Origin: Hydromicrobium sp964415365
GTDB lineage: Bacteria > Actinomycetota > Humimicrobiia > Humimicrobiales > Humimicrobiaceae
Assembly (NCBI GenBank): GCA_964415365.1
Contig: CAYPYW010000006.1
Span: 1 to 64,000, forward strand
DNA: 64,000 nucleotides
Direction of reading: 5' to 3'
Under the pieces are notes generated by a model. The model had not been told where the DNA came from. It saw nothing but the letters and a program-made list of their open reading frames with translations, and did not search any database. The position numbers and the translations under genes were made by a program. Below, piece after piece: positions 53,584 to 61,635 of this stretch (position 1 is its first letter; every line of letters begins with the position of its first letter).

Positions 53584-53982
53584 ATGATTAAGGAGAGTAA
53601 TAAGTTGGGTTTAACAAATTCCATACTGCTTATTTTGTTAAGTATTTTTGTAGCCGTCGGCGGTCAATTGTTATTAAAGGTGGGTATAAACCGCATTGGC
53701 ATGGTTAATTTTGGAAGCCTGGATGCCCTTAAGCATTTCTTTTTAGGTGTAATAAAGAACCCCCTGGTAATGTCCGGTTTATTTTTATATATTGTTTCAG
53801 CTGCTATCTGGTTGATAGTAATATCTGCGGTGGATCTTAGCTTTGCTTACCCATTTCTTGGTTTTACATATGTAATGATCCTTGTCCTTTCAAAATTTAT
53901 ATTAAAAGAGGATGTGAATCCCATACGCTGGGTAGGTGCGCTTATAATAACTATAGGAGTGGTTGTAATTTCCAGAGGGTGA
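53584..53982 (+). CDS. Small EamA/SMR-like membrane protein
   Basis: About 125-132 residues and four helices; SIFVAVGGQLLLKVGINRIG, FAYPFLGFTYVMILVLSKFI and RWVGALIITIGVVVISRG are family landmarks. It is longer than either member of the 37077/37461 pair and could act alone as a homodimer or with an unlinked partner. AAGGAGAG (53590-53597) followed at 7 bp by an in-frame TTG (53605) makes TTG 53605 a good alternative to ATG 53584, which has no ribosome site. Confidence 0.82.
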   Translation: MIKESNKLGLTNSILLILLSIFVAVGGQLLLKVGINRIGMVNFGSLDALKHFFLGVIKNPLVMSGLFLYIVSAAIWLIVISAVDLSFAYPFLGFTYVMILVLSKFILKEDVNPIRWVGALIITIGVVVISRG

Positions 53983-54014
53983 TATTTCGATTGGAGGTAA
54001 GGTGAGATTTTTAA

Positions 54015-55424
54015 TTGGCGCAAGATGATGAACCTTTGATATCAATTATCACTGTAAATTTTAATGGCAAGATATTTTTGAAAAATCTTTTTAATTCTAT
54101 ACTTAGCCTTGACTGCTCACCTGAAGAGATCCAGATAATAATGGTAGACAATAATTCTACTGATGGTTCTGTGGAGTTTGTGAGGAAAGAGTTTCCTCAA
54201 GTAGAGATAATTGCTCTTAAGAGAAATAAAGGCTATGCCGGAGGAAATAACGAGGGATTTAACCATTCAAAGGGGAGATATATAGCTCTGATAAACAACG
54301 ACTGCATGATTGAAAAAGAGTGGCTATCTGAAATACTGTCTATTTTCAGACAGTCCACTGATGATTCCAGAATAGGAGCCGTGGGTTCTAAAGTAGTTTT
54401 TTATTATCCGTATTTACCTCTTCAGTTAATTGCCAGTAGTAAGAATCAAAAAGAAATAGGGAATAGCAGGGAATCCAGAAGACTGAGTATTAAGATATCT
54501 GATCTGGTAGTTGACAGTATCAGGGGCGATAGTGATCCTCAAGGCACCTTAAATGAGAGTGTTAAGTATCTGGATGGATTTTATCCTGCAGAGTCCGATG
54601 ATAGCGGGAAAATTTATCACTGGTCAAAGGGCAATGCTATTCTGGCTTTACCTATAGAGGATCTGGGTAGGAGTATAGAACTACAGTTTAGTGTATCATC
54701 GTATTTTTCACCTAATAATTTACAATTGGTGATAGGTGAAGAGATATTAGAGGATATTGAGCTTTCGAGGAAATCCAGGACTGTGAGAATAGAGATTCCG
54801 AAAAGATTTTTTATTTACAGGAAAGACATTATCAATAGTTGTGGAATTAAAATAAATAGATCCTTTTACAGCAAGGATAGGGGTTTTGAAAGTTTTGATG
54901 AAGGGCAATATAACCGGGTAGAGGAAGTCTTTGGACTTTCCGGGAGCAGCTTTGTGATGGATAGGAAAATGCTAGAAGAAGTTGGTTATTTTGATGAGAA
55001 CTTTTTCACCTATTATGAAGATATTGATTTGTTCTGGAGATCCAGGCTGGCTGGCTGGAAAAATTTCTTTACTCCTAAATCTGTTGTAAGGCACTTTCAC
55101 TGTGGGACAAGTAAAGAATGGTCTTATGATTTCACCTATCATGTAATTAGAAACAGGCTTCTTATGATTTTCAAATGTGGTTGGCCATTTTTATTTATCA
55201 GAAGTTACCTGGTATTTATTTTTTCAAATATAATTAATATTTTATATTATCTGGTAAATTTATTAAGAGGTATAAAACAAAGAAGAATTGATATCCCAAT
55301 CAGGATCAGGATTTTCTTTGAACTTTTTTATATACTGCCCAGGAATTTAATGAACAGAATTAGAATAAGGACTAACAGTAAGGTGCAGGATAGAACTATT
55401 AAAAGCTGGATGAGGAATTTTTAA
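54015..55424 (+). CDS. Family 2 glycosyltransferase with an inserted beta-sandwich
   Basis: 469 residues. GT2 parts: IITVNFNGKIFLKNLFNS, MVDNNSTDGS, ALINNDCMIEKEW, then FDENFFTYYEDIDLFWRSRL and RHFHCGTSKEW. Between them (about residues 185-300) lies an insert (DGFYPAESD, IYHWSKGNAILALPI, LQLVIGEEILEDIEL) resembling accessory domains in the 9152 and 55436 proteins. Two or three hydrophobic stretches near 390-440 may anchor it. The start is TTG 54015, served by AAGGTGAG 8 bp upstream. The insert may bind the growing glycan. Confidence 0.87.
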   Translation: MAQDDEPLISIITVNFNGKIFLKNLFNSILSLDCSPEEIQIIMVDNNSTDGSVEFVRKEFPQVEIIALKRNKGYAGGNNEGFNHSKGRYIALINNDCMIEKEWLSEILSIFRQSTDDSRIGAVGSKVVFYYPYLPLQLIASSKNQKEIGNSRESRRLSIKISDLVVDSIRGDSDPQGTLNESVKYLDGFYPAESDDSGKIYHWSKGNAILALPIEDLGRSIELQFSVSSYFSPNNLQLVIGEEILEDIELSRKSRTVRIEIPKRFFIYRKDIINSCGIKINRSFYSKDRGFESFDEGQYNRVEEVFGLSGSSFVMDRKMLEEVGYFDENFFTYYEDIDLFWRSRLAGWKNFFTPKSVVRHFHCGTSKEWSYDFTYHVIRNRLLMIFKCGWPFLFIRSYLVFIFSNIINILYYLVNLLRGIKQRRIDIPIRIRIFFELFYILPRNLMNRIRIRTNSKVQDRTIKSWMRNF

Positions 55425-55435
55425 CAGGATATCTT

Positions 55436-57061
55436 ATGAAGAGAATTGCTATTTACGATAGATATCTGTCGACGGTTGGGGGTGGAGAGCGATATAGTTG
55501 TAAGATTGCAGAAATCCTATCTAAACAAAAAGAATTTAAAGTAGATTTAATCACTGATATATTTGCTGACCTGGAAAAAATTTCCACAAGGCTTAATCTT
55601 GATCTGGGCAGGGTAAATTTAAAAATATTCCCTTTCGTATCGGAAGATTATGCCATAAAAATTACACAGAAATATGACCTGTTCATAAATGCCACTTATC
55701 TGAGTTCACTTCCTGCGTATGGCTGCAAAAACATATATCTATGTTATTTTCCCACTCCTTTTAATGTGGATTTTAAATCTGTTCATAAGTTTTTATTGTT
55801 TTTCTTCAGACGACCGGCAAGATGGTTATTTAAGCTTGCAGACAGACTAGCGGATAGTTTTGATGAAATGGAAGTAGAGGAAGGTTTGTATGAACCCAAG
55901 AGATTTTTGCTGAGAAGAGGCAGCTGGAGCAACGGTAAAGCAATATTGAAAGTAAAGAAGTCGAGCCAGTACTTAAGGATTGGTTTTAAAAATCCTTATG
56001 CAAGTAGCCTTGGATTGATGAGGGTGAATGTTAAAGTATCTGAGGGAGAGACGGAGGATAATGGATTTTTATATAATGAGGATATTGAATTAAAAAGGGG
56101 CGTTAAAAAAACTGCTGAAATTCCTTTAAATTCTACTGGAGGTTCTGTCCGTGTTCTAATCTCATCTGACACTTTCATTCCTGCAGAGGTTGATAGAAAT
56201 TCTGAGGATTCCAGGAAGCTTGGCGTGGTTATTTATGACCGGAGAAAGATGAACTTTTTTAAAAGAGCCGTTCTTAAAATTTTAGGATATTTCCCCTTAT
56301 TTCTTATAACTTATCCCAGGGATTTAATATTTCTGCAGACTTACAATAAGATAATCACAATATCAGAGTATTCTAAAAAGTGGATAAAGAAATTGTGGAA
56401 CAGGGAAAGTACTATTCTGTTTCCCCCGGTAGACATTGACAACTTTAAAGCAGGAAAGAAGGAAAAAATTATTTTAAGTGTGGGCAGGTTTTTCCCTGAA
56501 CATCATAACAAAAAGCAGCTGGAATTAGCCAGGGTATTCAAGGAACTGTTGGAGCAGTATCCGGTTGAGATGCAGGGTTATACTTTGTATCTGGTAGGTG
56601 GCGTTGATAATAGAGCAAGCCACCTGGAGTATGTAGAAAAAGTAAGAGCTGCAAGTAAAAATTATCCTATAAGAATAATAACTAATATAGAATGGGGGGA
56701 ACTGGTAAGAATTTTTGCCAGATCACATATTTTCTGGCATGCTTCAGGATTGGGTGAAGATGAAGAAATTCACCCTGAGAAATTCGAACACTTTGGGATA
56801 ACTACTGTAGAAGCAATGGCGGCTGGATGCATTCCTGTTGTTATAAATAAAGGTGGGCAGAAGGAAATTATAAAAGACGGATATGACGGGTTCTTTTTCG
56901 ACAGCTGGAGGGAGCTTAAAGATATTACTTTAAAAATAATAAGTAAGGAAGTAAATATAGAGGAAATAGACAGAAATGCAGTTAAAAGCTGTAGAAGATT
57001 TTCGAATTCTAATTTTGAAAAAAACTTAGTCTCAATAGTTAATGAGGTTATGGAAGATTAA
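55436..57061 (+). CDS. Family 4 glycosyltransferase with an inserted beta-sandwich
   Basis: 541 residues. The GT-B N-terminus is IAIYDRYLSTVGGGERYSCK, and the donor domain has LSVGRFFPEHHNKKQLELAR, HASGLGEDEEIHPEKFEHFG and TTVEAMAAGCIPVVINKGGQ, as in ALG11/Pim-like mannosyltransferases. Residues about 140-280 interrupt the acceptor domain with EGLYEPKRF, GSWSNGKAILKVK, DTFIPAEVDRN and DSRKLGVVIYD, an accessory domain also seen in the 9152 and 54015 proteins. It begins 11 bp after the GT2 gene, so the two insert-bearing enzymes are neighbours and probably partners. Confidence 0.88.
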   Translation: MKRIAIYDRYLSTVGGGERYSCKIAEILSKQKEFKVDLITDIFADLEKISTRLNLDLGRVNLKIFPFVSEDYAIKITQKYDLFINATYLSSLPAYGCKNIYLCYFPTPFNVDFKSVHKFLLFFFRRPARWLFKLADRLADSFDEMEVEEGLYEPKRFLLRRGSWSNGKAILKVKKSSQYLRIGFKNPYASSLGLMRVNVKVSEGETEDNGFLYNEDIELKRGVKKTAEIPLNSTGGSVRVLISSDTFIPAEVDRNSEDSRKLGVVIYDRRKMNFFKRAVLKILGYFPLFLITYPRDLIFLQTYNKIITISEYSKKWIKKLWNRESTILFPPVDIDNFKAGKKEKIILSVGRFFPEHHNKKQLELARVFKELLEQYPVEMQGYTLYLVGGVDNRASHLEYVEKVRAASKNYPIRIITNIEWGELVRIFARSHIFWHASGLGEDEEIHPEKFEHFGITTVEAMAAGCIPVVINKGGQKEIIKDGYDGFFFDSWRELKDITLKIISKEVNIEEIDRNAVKSCRRFSNSNFEKNLVSIVNEVMED

Positions 57062-57088
57062 CCAAAAGGTAAACAGTCAGGAGTATTA

Positions 57089-58051
57089 TTGGATATTAGC
57101 ATCATAATTGTAAGTTATAATAGTCTGGATTTTATAGAGGAATGCATCAACAGTATCAAAAAGTGTGCCGGAGAAGAGAGATTAAGTTATGAAATATTGG
57201 TGGTGGATAATAATTCAAATGACGGAAGTGTAGAATATTTAAAAGGGCAGGACAGTAAAAATAGCGGGTTTTGTTTAATTACGAACGAGAAAAACATGGG
57301 TTTTTCCAGGGCTTCCAATATTGGGGCATCAAGAGCAAGAGGACAGTATCTGTTGTTTTTAAACCCCGATACCAGACTGGTGAGCGGCAGTCTGGTGGAT
57401 TTAATTAGTTTTTATATTGAAAGGGATAAAAACGGAAAAACGGGAATTGTAGGGTCAAAAATATTGAACCCGGACGGAACCCTGCAATTCAGTGCCAGGT
57501 CTTTTCCGACACTGGCCAGGCAGTTTTATGAGAGTTATTTCTTATACAGGATATTTAAAAAAAGCCGTATTTTCGGCTCTTATTTCCTGAGCTGGTGGGA
57601 TCATAACAGTCAGAAGGAAGTAGACTGGCTTACAGGCTCATTTATGTTTGTAAGGAAAGATCATTTTGTTAGGGCGGGCATGTTTGATGAAGATTATTTT
57701 ATGTATAGTGAAGATAGTGACCTCTGTCTCCAATTGTATAGAAAGAATTTCAGAAACTACTACTACCCCGGTTTCGTAATAGAGCACTCTGACAGCGGTA
57801 TTGCTTCCAGGGACATGGCTGTAAGAGAGGCTGGAATCTGGAAGAGCAGAAGATTATATTTTAAGAAGAATTACTCTATAATCCATGCTGGACTGTTAAG
57901 TTTACTTTACGTAGCCGGGATTCTGAACAGGATACTGCTATTTGCAGTTTTGTCTATATTTAAACCCGGAAGTAAGGACAGGGTTAGACTATCAACATAT
58001 TTTAAAGTCTTTAGACTGTATTTTGGGGATTTAAAATATGACATTGGATAA
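57089..58051 (+). CDS. Family 2 glycosyltransferase (WbbL/rhamnosyltransferase-like)
   Basis: 320 residues. IIIVSYNSLDFIEECINS, VVDNNSNDGSVEYL, NMGFSRASNIGA, FLNPDTRLVSG, LTGSFMFVRKDHFVRAGMFD and YSEDSDLCLQL match WbbL-type enzymes at normal length. The start is TTG 57089 with CAGGAG a few bases upstream. The last 14 bp overlap the next gene, which shows coupling. Hydrophobic residues near 270-290 may give membrane contact. Probably adds one residue of the repeat unit. Confidence 0.9.
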   Translation: MDISIIIVSYNSLDFIEECINSIKKCAGEERLSYEILVVDNNSNDGSVEYLKGQDSKNSGFCLITNEKNMGFSRASNIGASRARGQYLLFLNPDTRLVSGSLVDLISFYIERDKNGKTGIVGSKILNPDGTLQFSARSFPTLARQFYESYFLYRIFKKSRIFGSYFLSWWDHNSQKEVDWLTGSFMFVRKDHFVRAGMFDEDYFMYSEDSDLCLQLYRKNFRNYYYPGFVIEHSDSGIASRDMAVREAGIWKSRRLYFKKNYSIIHAGLLSLLYVAGILNRILLFAVLSIFKPGSKDRVRLSTYFKVFRLYFGDLKYDIG

Positions 58052-59132
58052 TAGCGATGACAAAAAGAAGGTTCTTTCTGATGTAAGCTTCATAACTACT
58101 GTTTATAATGAAGAGGAAAACATTATTGATTTTTTTAAGAGTTTAATGGAGCAGACTTATCTGCCTGGCGAAATAATTGTAGTTGACGGTGGGTCAAAGG
58201 ATAACACTTACGAGATTGCATTGGGGTTTTTTAAGGACGAAGCTTCCCGCGAAAAAAGTAGTTTTAAGGTAGCATTAATAAATTATGACACCGAAGATGA
58301 AATAAAAAGCGATAAGGAAAGTAATGTCTCGGTTATCAGTGTAAGAATAATTAAAAAAAGCGGGGCAAATATTTCAGAGGGGAGAAATACGGCAATAAGG
58401 AGTACATCAGGCAGAATTATTTGCGTAAGTGATGCCGGGTGTGTCCTGGATAAAAATTGGCTGGGAGAAATTACCAGGTTCTATGATGATGCCTCATGTA
58501 ATGTAGTTGGTGGCCTGAATCTTCCGTTCTGCAGAAATTTTATACAGAAATGCCTCGCTGTATGTATTATGCCTGCAAAAGGAGAAATAAAGACTGAGTG
58601 GTATATGCCTTCATCCAGAAACATAAGTTTTAAGAGGGAAATATGGATTGATATTGGCGGTTACCCTGAGAATATGGATTATGGAGAGGATATGAAATTT
58701 AATTTTAATATAAAATCTGCCGGTTACAGGATAAGATTTAATCCCGATTCTGTTGTTTATTGGAAAATGAGGAGAAGCCCTGTTCAGATATCCAGGCAAT
58801 TCTTCAGATACGCGAAGGGTGATGCGAGGGGCAGAATGTATTTGAACCGTCATCTTATCAGGTTTGCGGCATTTTTTGTTCTTATAATTATTTTATTCAG
58901 TGCGTTTTATTTCAGCAAATGGATTTTGTTCATACTGGTACCTCTTTTTGTGGGTTATGTCTATAAGCCATACAGAAGGTTAATCAGAGCCTGGAGTGGT
59001 AATGAAAGCTGTTGTTTTCATGGAATGGAAAGGTTTTTATCTATTCTTTTTATACCTCTTTTACTTCTACAAATTGATTTTTCAAAAATGTGCGGCTATA
59101 TCTACGGCCTCATTAGAAATATTATAGATTAA
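58038..59132 (+). CDS. Membrane-associated family 2 glycosyltransferase
   Basis: 364 residues. SFITTVYNEEENIIDFFKSL, IVVDGGSKDNTYEIA, GANISEGRNTAIRSTSGRII and CVSDAGCVLDKNW (metal-site region) form the catalytic domain, and GGYPENMDYGEDMKFNF follows. Two hydrophobic segments (about 275-310) and a hydrophobic C-terminus indicate membrane association. It overlaps the upstream gene by 14 bp and is the last glycosyltransferase gene of the locus. The ER-insertion-like loop between strands (residues about 60-105) is rich in charged residues and atypical. Confidence 0.87.
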   Translation: MTLDNSDDKKKVLSDVSFITTVYNEEENIIDFFKSLMEQTYLPGEIIVVDGGSKDNTYEIALGFFKDEASREKSSFKVALINYDTEDEIKSDKESNVSVISVRIIKKSGANISEGRNTAIRSTSGRIICVSDAGCVLDKNWLGEITRFYDDASCNVVGGLNLPFCRNFIQKCLAVCIMPAKGEIKTEWYMPSSRNISFKREIWIDIGGYPENMDYGEDMKFNFNIKSAGYRIRFNPDSVVYWKMRRSPVQISRQFFRYAKGDARGRMYLNRHLIRFAAFFVLIIILFSAFYFSKWILFILVPLFVGYVYKPYRRLIRAWSGNESCCFHGMERFLSILFIPLLLLQIDFSKMCGYIYGLIRNIID

Positions 59133-59337
59133 AAATATAAATTTCAAAAAAGTATTTAAGTATTTTTAAATTTGTTTTATAATATAAGCTGAAATATAAA
59201 ATTTAATCATTTTATTATAGAAATTTTTAATTAAATATGAGATAATAATAAAAAATAATTATTAAATATATTATTAAAAATTAATAAAAGTCAGGTAATG
59301 TTCCGATATAGGATTAAAGATACTTAAGGGGTGAAAG

Positions 59338-59562
59338 ATGGCTTACGAGGATGATGTAAAAAAAATTGATACCAATGAGTTAAGGGTTAATCTTACAAAG
59401 TATTTAACCGAGAATCTAGGAGATACTATATTTATAACCAGATATAACAGGCTGGTAGCAGAACTCAGGGTTTATACTGAAGAGACCAGAAGAAAAACCG
59501 AGCTTAGAATTGCAAAGAAAATGCTCGAGGCTGCTGAAAGAGAAAAAAGTCAGAAGAAATAG
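59338..59562 (+). CDS. Small Phd/YefM-antitoxin-like protein, orphan
   Basis: 74 residues. The first part (KKIDTNELRVNLTKYLTENL, then TIFITRYNRLVAELRVY) follows the Phd/YefM antitoxin pattern: short strand, helix, then a hairpin of the VITRxGxxVAxL type. A charged helical tail follows (TELRIAKKMLEAAEREKSQ). No toxin gene is adjacent on either side, so it may be an orphan antitoxin or a stand-alone DNA-binding regulator. AAGGGGTG before ATG 59338 is a strong ribosome site, and a perfect terminator hairpin ends the unit. Confidence 0.65.
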   Translation: MAYEDDVKKIDTNELRVNLTKYLTENLGDTIFITRYNRLVAELRVYTEETRRKTELRIAKKMLEAAEREKSQKK

Positions 59563-59595
59563 CTGGTTAACTAGATTATTTATTGGTAATTATTT

Positions 59596-59634
59596 AAAAT
59601 AGCACATATCTTCACTGGAGATATGTGCTATTTT
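59596..59634 (+). terminator. Intrinsic terminator after the antitoxin-like gene
   Basis: A perfect 16-bp stem, 59596-59611 pairing with 59619-59634, with a 7-nt loop (TCACTGG) and AT-rich ends on both sides. The T-rich end follows on the plus strand; the A-rich lead means it could also work from the other direction. Confidence 0.85.
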
Positions 59635-59681
59635 ATTCTTACCGGAGTTTATAATGACTGTATAGAGCAATTCATTTTTGG

Positions 59682-59709
59682 TTGACTTGATAGATAATTA
59701 TGGTAATAT
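59682..59709 (+). promoter_or_regulatory. trp operon promoter
   Basis: TTGACT (59682-59687), a 16-bp spacer and TAATAT (59704-59709); the -35 matches consensus at five of six positions and the -10 at four of six. The predicted start near 59716 gives a leader of about 380 nt before trpE. Confidence 0.65.
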
Positions 59710-59758
59710 ATAAAAATCTAATAAATGCAGTTTACTACCAGGTATTTCGGATTAATTT

Positions 59759-59851
59759 ATGAGTTTTAGTAAACGAAAATATATTTATACAAAAAAATTC
59801 ATTAGCATGTTGTTCTGGCTAAAAGATAATTCCTGCTGGCAAAGCTTGTAA
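59759..59851 (+). CDS. trpL: Candidate trp leader peptide
   Basis: A 30-codon reading frame ending in MLFWLKDNSCWQSL, with Trp codons at 59816 and 59837 and stop TAA at 59849-59851. An internal in-frame ATG at 59807 would give a 14-residue version. No clear ribosome site precedes either start, which is the main weakness. The second Trp codon lies inside the first leader hairpin arm, and the stop falls in that hairpin's loop, as expected for ribosome-controlled attenuation. Confidence 0.55.
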   Translation: MSFSKRKYIYTKKFISMLFWLKDNSCWQSL

Positions 59852-59871
59852 AAGCTTGGCTGATGGGAATT
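59828..59871 (+). promoter_or_regulatory. trp leader hairpin 1:2 (pause/anti-antiterminator)
   Basis: Arms 59828-59847 and 59852-59871 pair through AATTCC/GGAATT at the base and AAGCTT/AAGCTT at the top, around a GTAA tetraloop, with G-U pairs and a few mismatches between. A T-rich run follows. The right arm (59863-59870) can instead pair with 59961-59968. Confidence 0.6.
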
Positions 59872-59953
59872 TTTATTTTCACTTAAAATCTCTTTTTGCT
59901 TTCAGTAATTTATTTCGAGAATCTAATTAACATCAAGATATAAATAAAAATTC

Positions 59954-60020
59954 AAAGGGTATTTCCATACAAGCTAAGCAGAAAGCAGGAGATCCTTTAT
60001 GGAAGTACTCTTTTTGTTTT
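59954..60020 (+). terminator. trp attenuator terminator hairpin 3:4
   Basis: A 16-bp stem, 59954-59969 with 59998-60013 (two G-U pairs), followed by TTTTTGTTTT to 60020. It lies 78 bp before trpE. A rival pairing, 59993-60001 with 60022-60030 (TCCTTTATG/CATAAAGGA), would break it. Confidence 0.7.
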
Positions 60021-60097
60021 GCATAAAGGAGTAAAAAATTTTAGATGATGCATATGGCATTAAAATATTGATTTAAGGGTTAAAAAGGCGGAAAGAT

Positions 60098-61588
60098 ATG
60101 TTTTATCCATCTAAGGGTGAGTATCTTGCGAAAGCGGAAAGCTACAATTTAATACCGGTGTATAAAGAATATATTGTTGATACCGAGACCCCTGCCTCCA
60201 TATTTATAAAAACAGTGGGTTTAGAAAAAAAGGGGTTTTTACTGGAGAGTGTAGAGGGATTAAAAAATCTATCAAGATATTCTTTTATCGGGATTGGCTG
60301 TAAGAATTTAATAAAATTTGACAGTGGAGCCTTTTCTTTAAATGATGATGGCGTGAAAGTGTATGAAACGAAGACCAGGAATCCTCTTCTGGAATTGGAG
60401 AGAATAATGAAGAAATACAGGCTTTATAAAAATCCCGGGCTTGACCATTTTGTAGGTGGGGCAGTGGGTTATCTGAGCTATGATCTGGTAAAGTATTTTG
60501 AGCAGATTCCACTTCCGGAAGATAAATTATTTATACCTGAAGTAATGCTCTATCTTACGGATTTAGTGGTGGTTTTTGATCATTTACTCAATCGAATAAA
60601 AATAATTTCCACAGTCGAAATTAAAGACAAAGTTTCCGCCGGAAAAGCTTATGATATTTCAGTTGAAAATATTGAAAGTCTGGAGAAGAAAATTAAACGA
60701 GGAAGTGGAAATAATTTAAGAAGCAGCTTTGATTCTACTGCTATCGATAATTCTACCGGGGACCTGAATTTAAATTCTAATTTCGAAAAAGAAAGGTTTC
60801 TTGAAGGAGTCAGGCGGGCAAAAAAGTATATTTCTGAAGGAGATGCGTTTCAGATAGTACTGTCACAGAGGTTTTATACTGATAAGTTTTCTGATCCTTT
60901 TAGCATCTACCGTGGACTTAGAACTATAAATCCATCTCCATATATGTATTATTTTAATTTTGGTGAGTTTAAGATTATAGGTGCTTCCCCGGAGCCTCTT
61001 ATTAAAATTAACGGTAGAAAAATTTTAACCTGCCCCGTTGCCGGTACCAGAAGGAGAGGCCAAAACCCCAAAGAAGATAGAATTCTTGTCAGAGACCTGT
61101 TGGATGATAAAAAAGAAAAGGCTGAACATAATATGCTTGTTGATCTGGCTAGAAATGATCTGGGTAGAGTGTGCCGGTATGACAGTGTAAAGGTTAAAAA
61201 ATATATGAGTATAGAGAAGTATTCCCATGTCATGCATCTGGTATCCAGGGTTGAAGGAACCCTGGATAAAAATAATTCAATATACGATGCGTTGAAGAGT
61301 GTTTTTCCGGCAGGCACACTCTCAGGCGCTCCAAAAATAAGAGCTATGCAGATTATAAGTGAACTGGAACCTGACAGGCGCGGACCGTACGGTGGAGCTG
61401 TAGGATATTTTGGCTATGATGGTAACCTTGATAGCTGTATTACCATCAGGACGGCTATTATAAAAAATGGTACAGCTTATATTCAGGCAGGAGCAGGAAT
61501 AGTATATGATTCTGAACCTGAAAATGAGTTTAACGAAACTTTAAATAAAGCAGCAGCTCTTTTTAAAGCTATCAGGTTATTTAAATGA
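60098..61588 (+). CDS. trpE: Anthranilate synthase component I
   Basis: 496 residues, normal length. The N-terminal domain has LLESVEG near residue 50, the motif tied to tryptophan feedback binding. The chorismate-binding domain shows SEGDAFQIVLSQRF, INPSPYMYYFNFG, GASPEPLIKI, CPVAGTRRRG, HNMLVDLARNDLGRVC and FPAGTLSGAPKIRAMQII. It converts chorismate to anthranilate using ammonia from a TrpG partner, which is not encoded next to it. GGAAAG before ATG 60098 supports the start. Expression is likely controlled by the leader attenuator. Confidence 0.97.
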   Translation: MFYPSKGEYLAKAESYNLIPVYKEYIVDTETPASIFIKTVGLEKKGFLLESVEGLKNLSRYSFIGIGCKNLIKFDSGAFSLNDDGVKVYETKTRNPLLELERIMKKYRLYKNPGLDHFVGGAVGYLSYDLVKYFEQIPLPEDKLFIPEVMLYLTDLVVVFDHLLNRIKIISTVEIKDKVSAGKAYDISVENIESLEKKIKRGSGNNLRSSFDSTAIDNSTGDLNLNSNFEKERFLEGVRRAKKYISEGDAFQIVLSQRFYTDKFSDPFSIYRGLRTINPSPYMYYFNFGEFKIIGASPEPLIKINGRKILTCPVAGTRRRGQNPKEDRILVRDLLDDKKEKAEHNMLVDLARNDLGRVCRYDSVKVKKYMSIEKYSHVMHLVSRVEGTLDKNNSIYDALKSVFPAGTLSGAPKIRAMQIISELEPDRRGPYGGAVGYFGYDGNLDSCITIRTAIIKNGTAYIQAGAGIVYDSEPENEFNETLNKAAALFKAIRLFK

Positions 61589-61635
61589 ATTGAATAAATA
61601 GAATTTTTAAATAATAATACAGGGAGATTTATATA

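Larger units (their letters stand above)
59563..60097 (+). other. trp leader region and intergenic stretch
   Basis: 535 bp without a large gene. In order it holds a terminator (59596-59634), a promoter (59682-59709), a leader peptide with two Trp codons (59759-59851), a first hairpin (59828-59871), and a terminator hairpin with T-run (59954-60020) before trpE. No T-box consensus was found. Confidence 0.75.

Noticed and set aside
59640..60097. T-box riboswitch upstream of trpE
   Set aside because: No T-box sequence of the GGUGGNACC type and no Stem I landmarks are present; the Trp-codon leader explains the region better.
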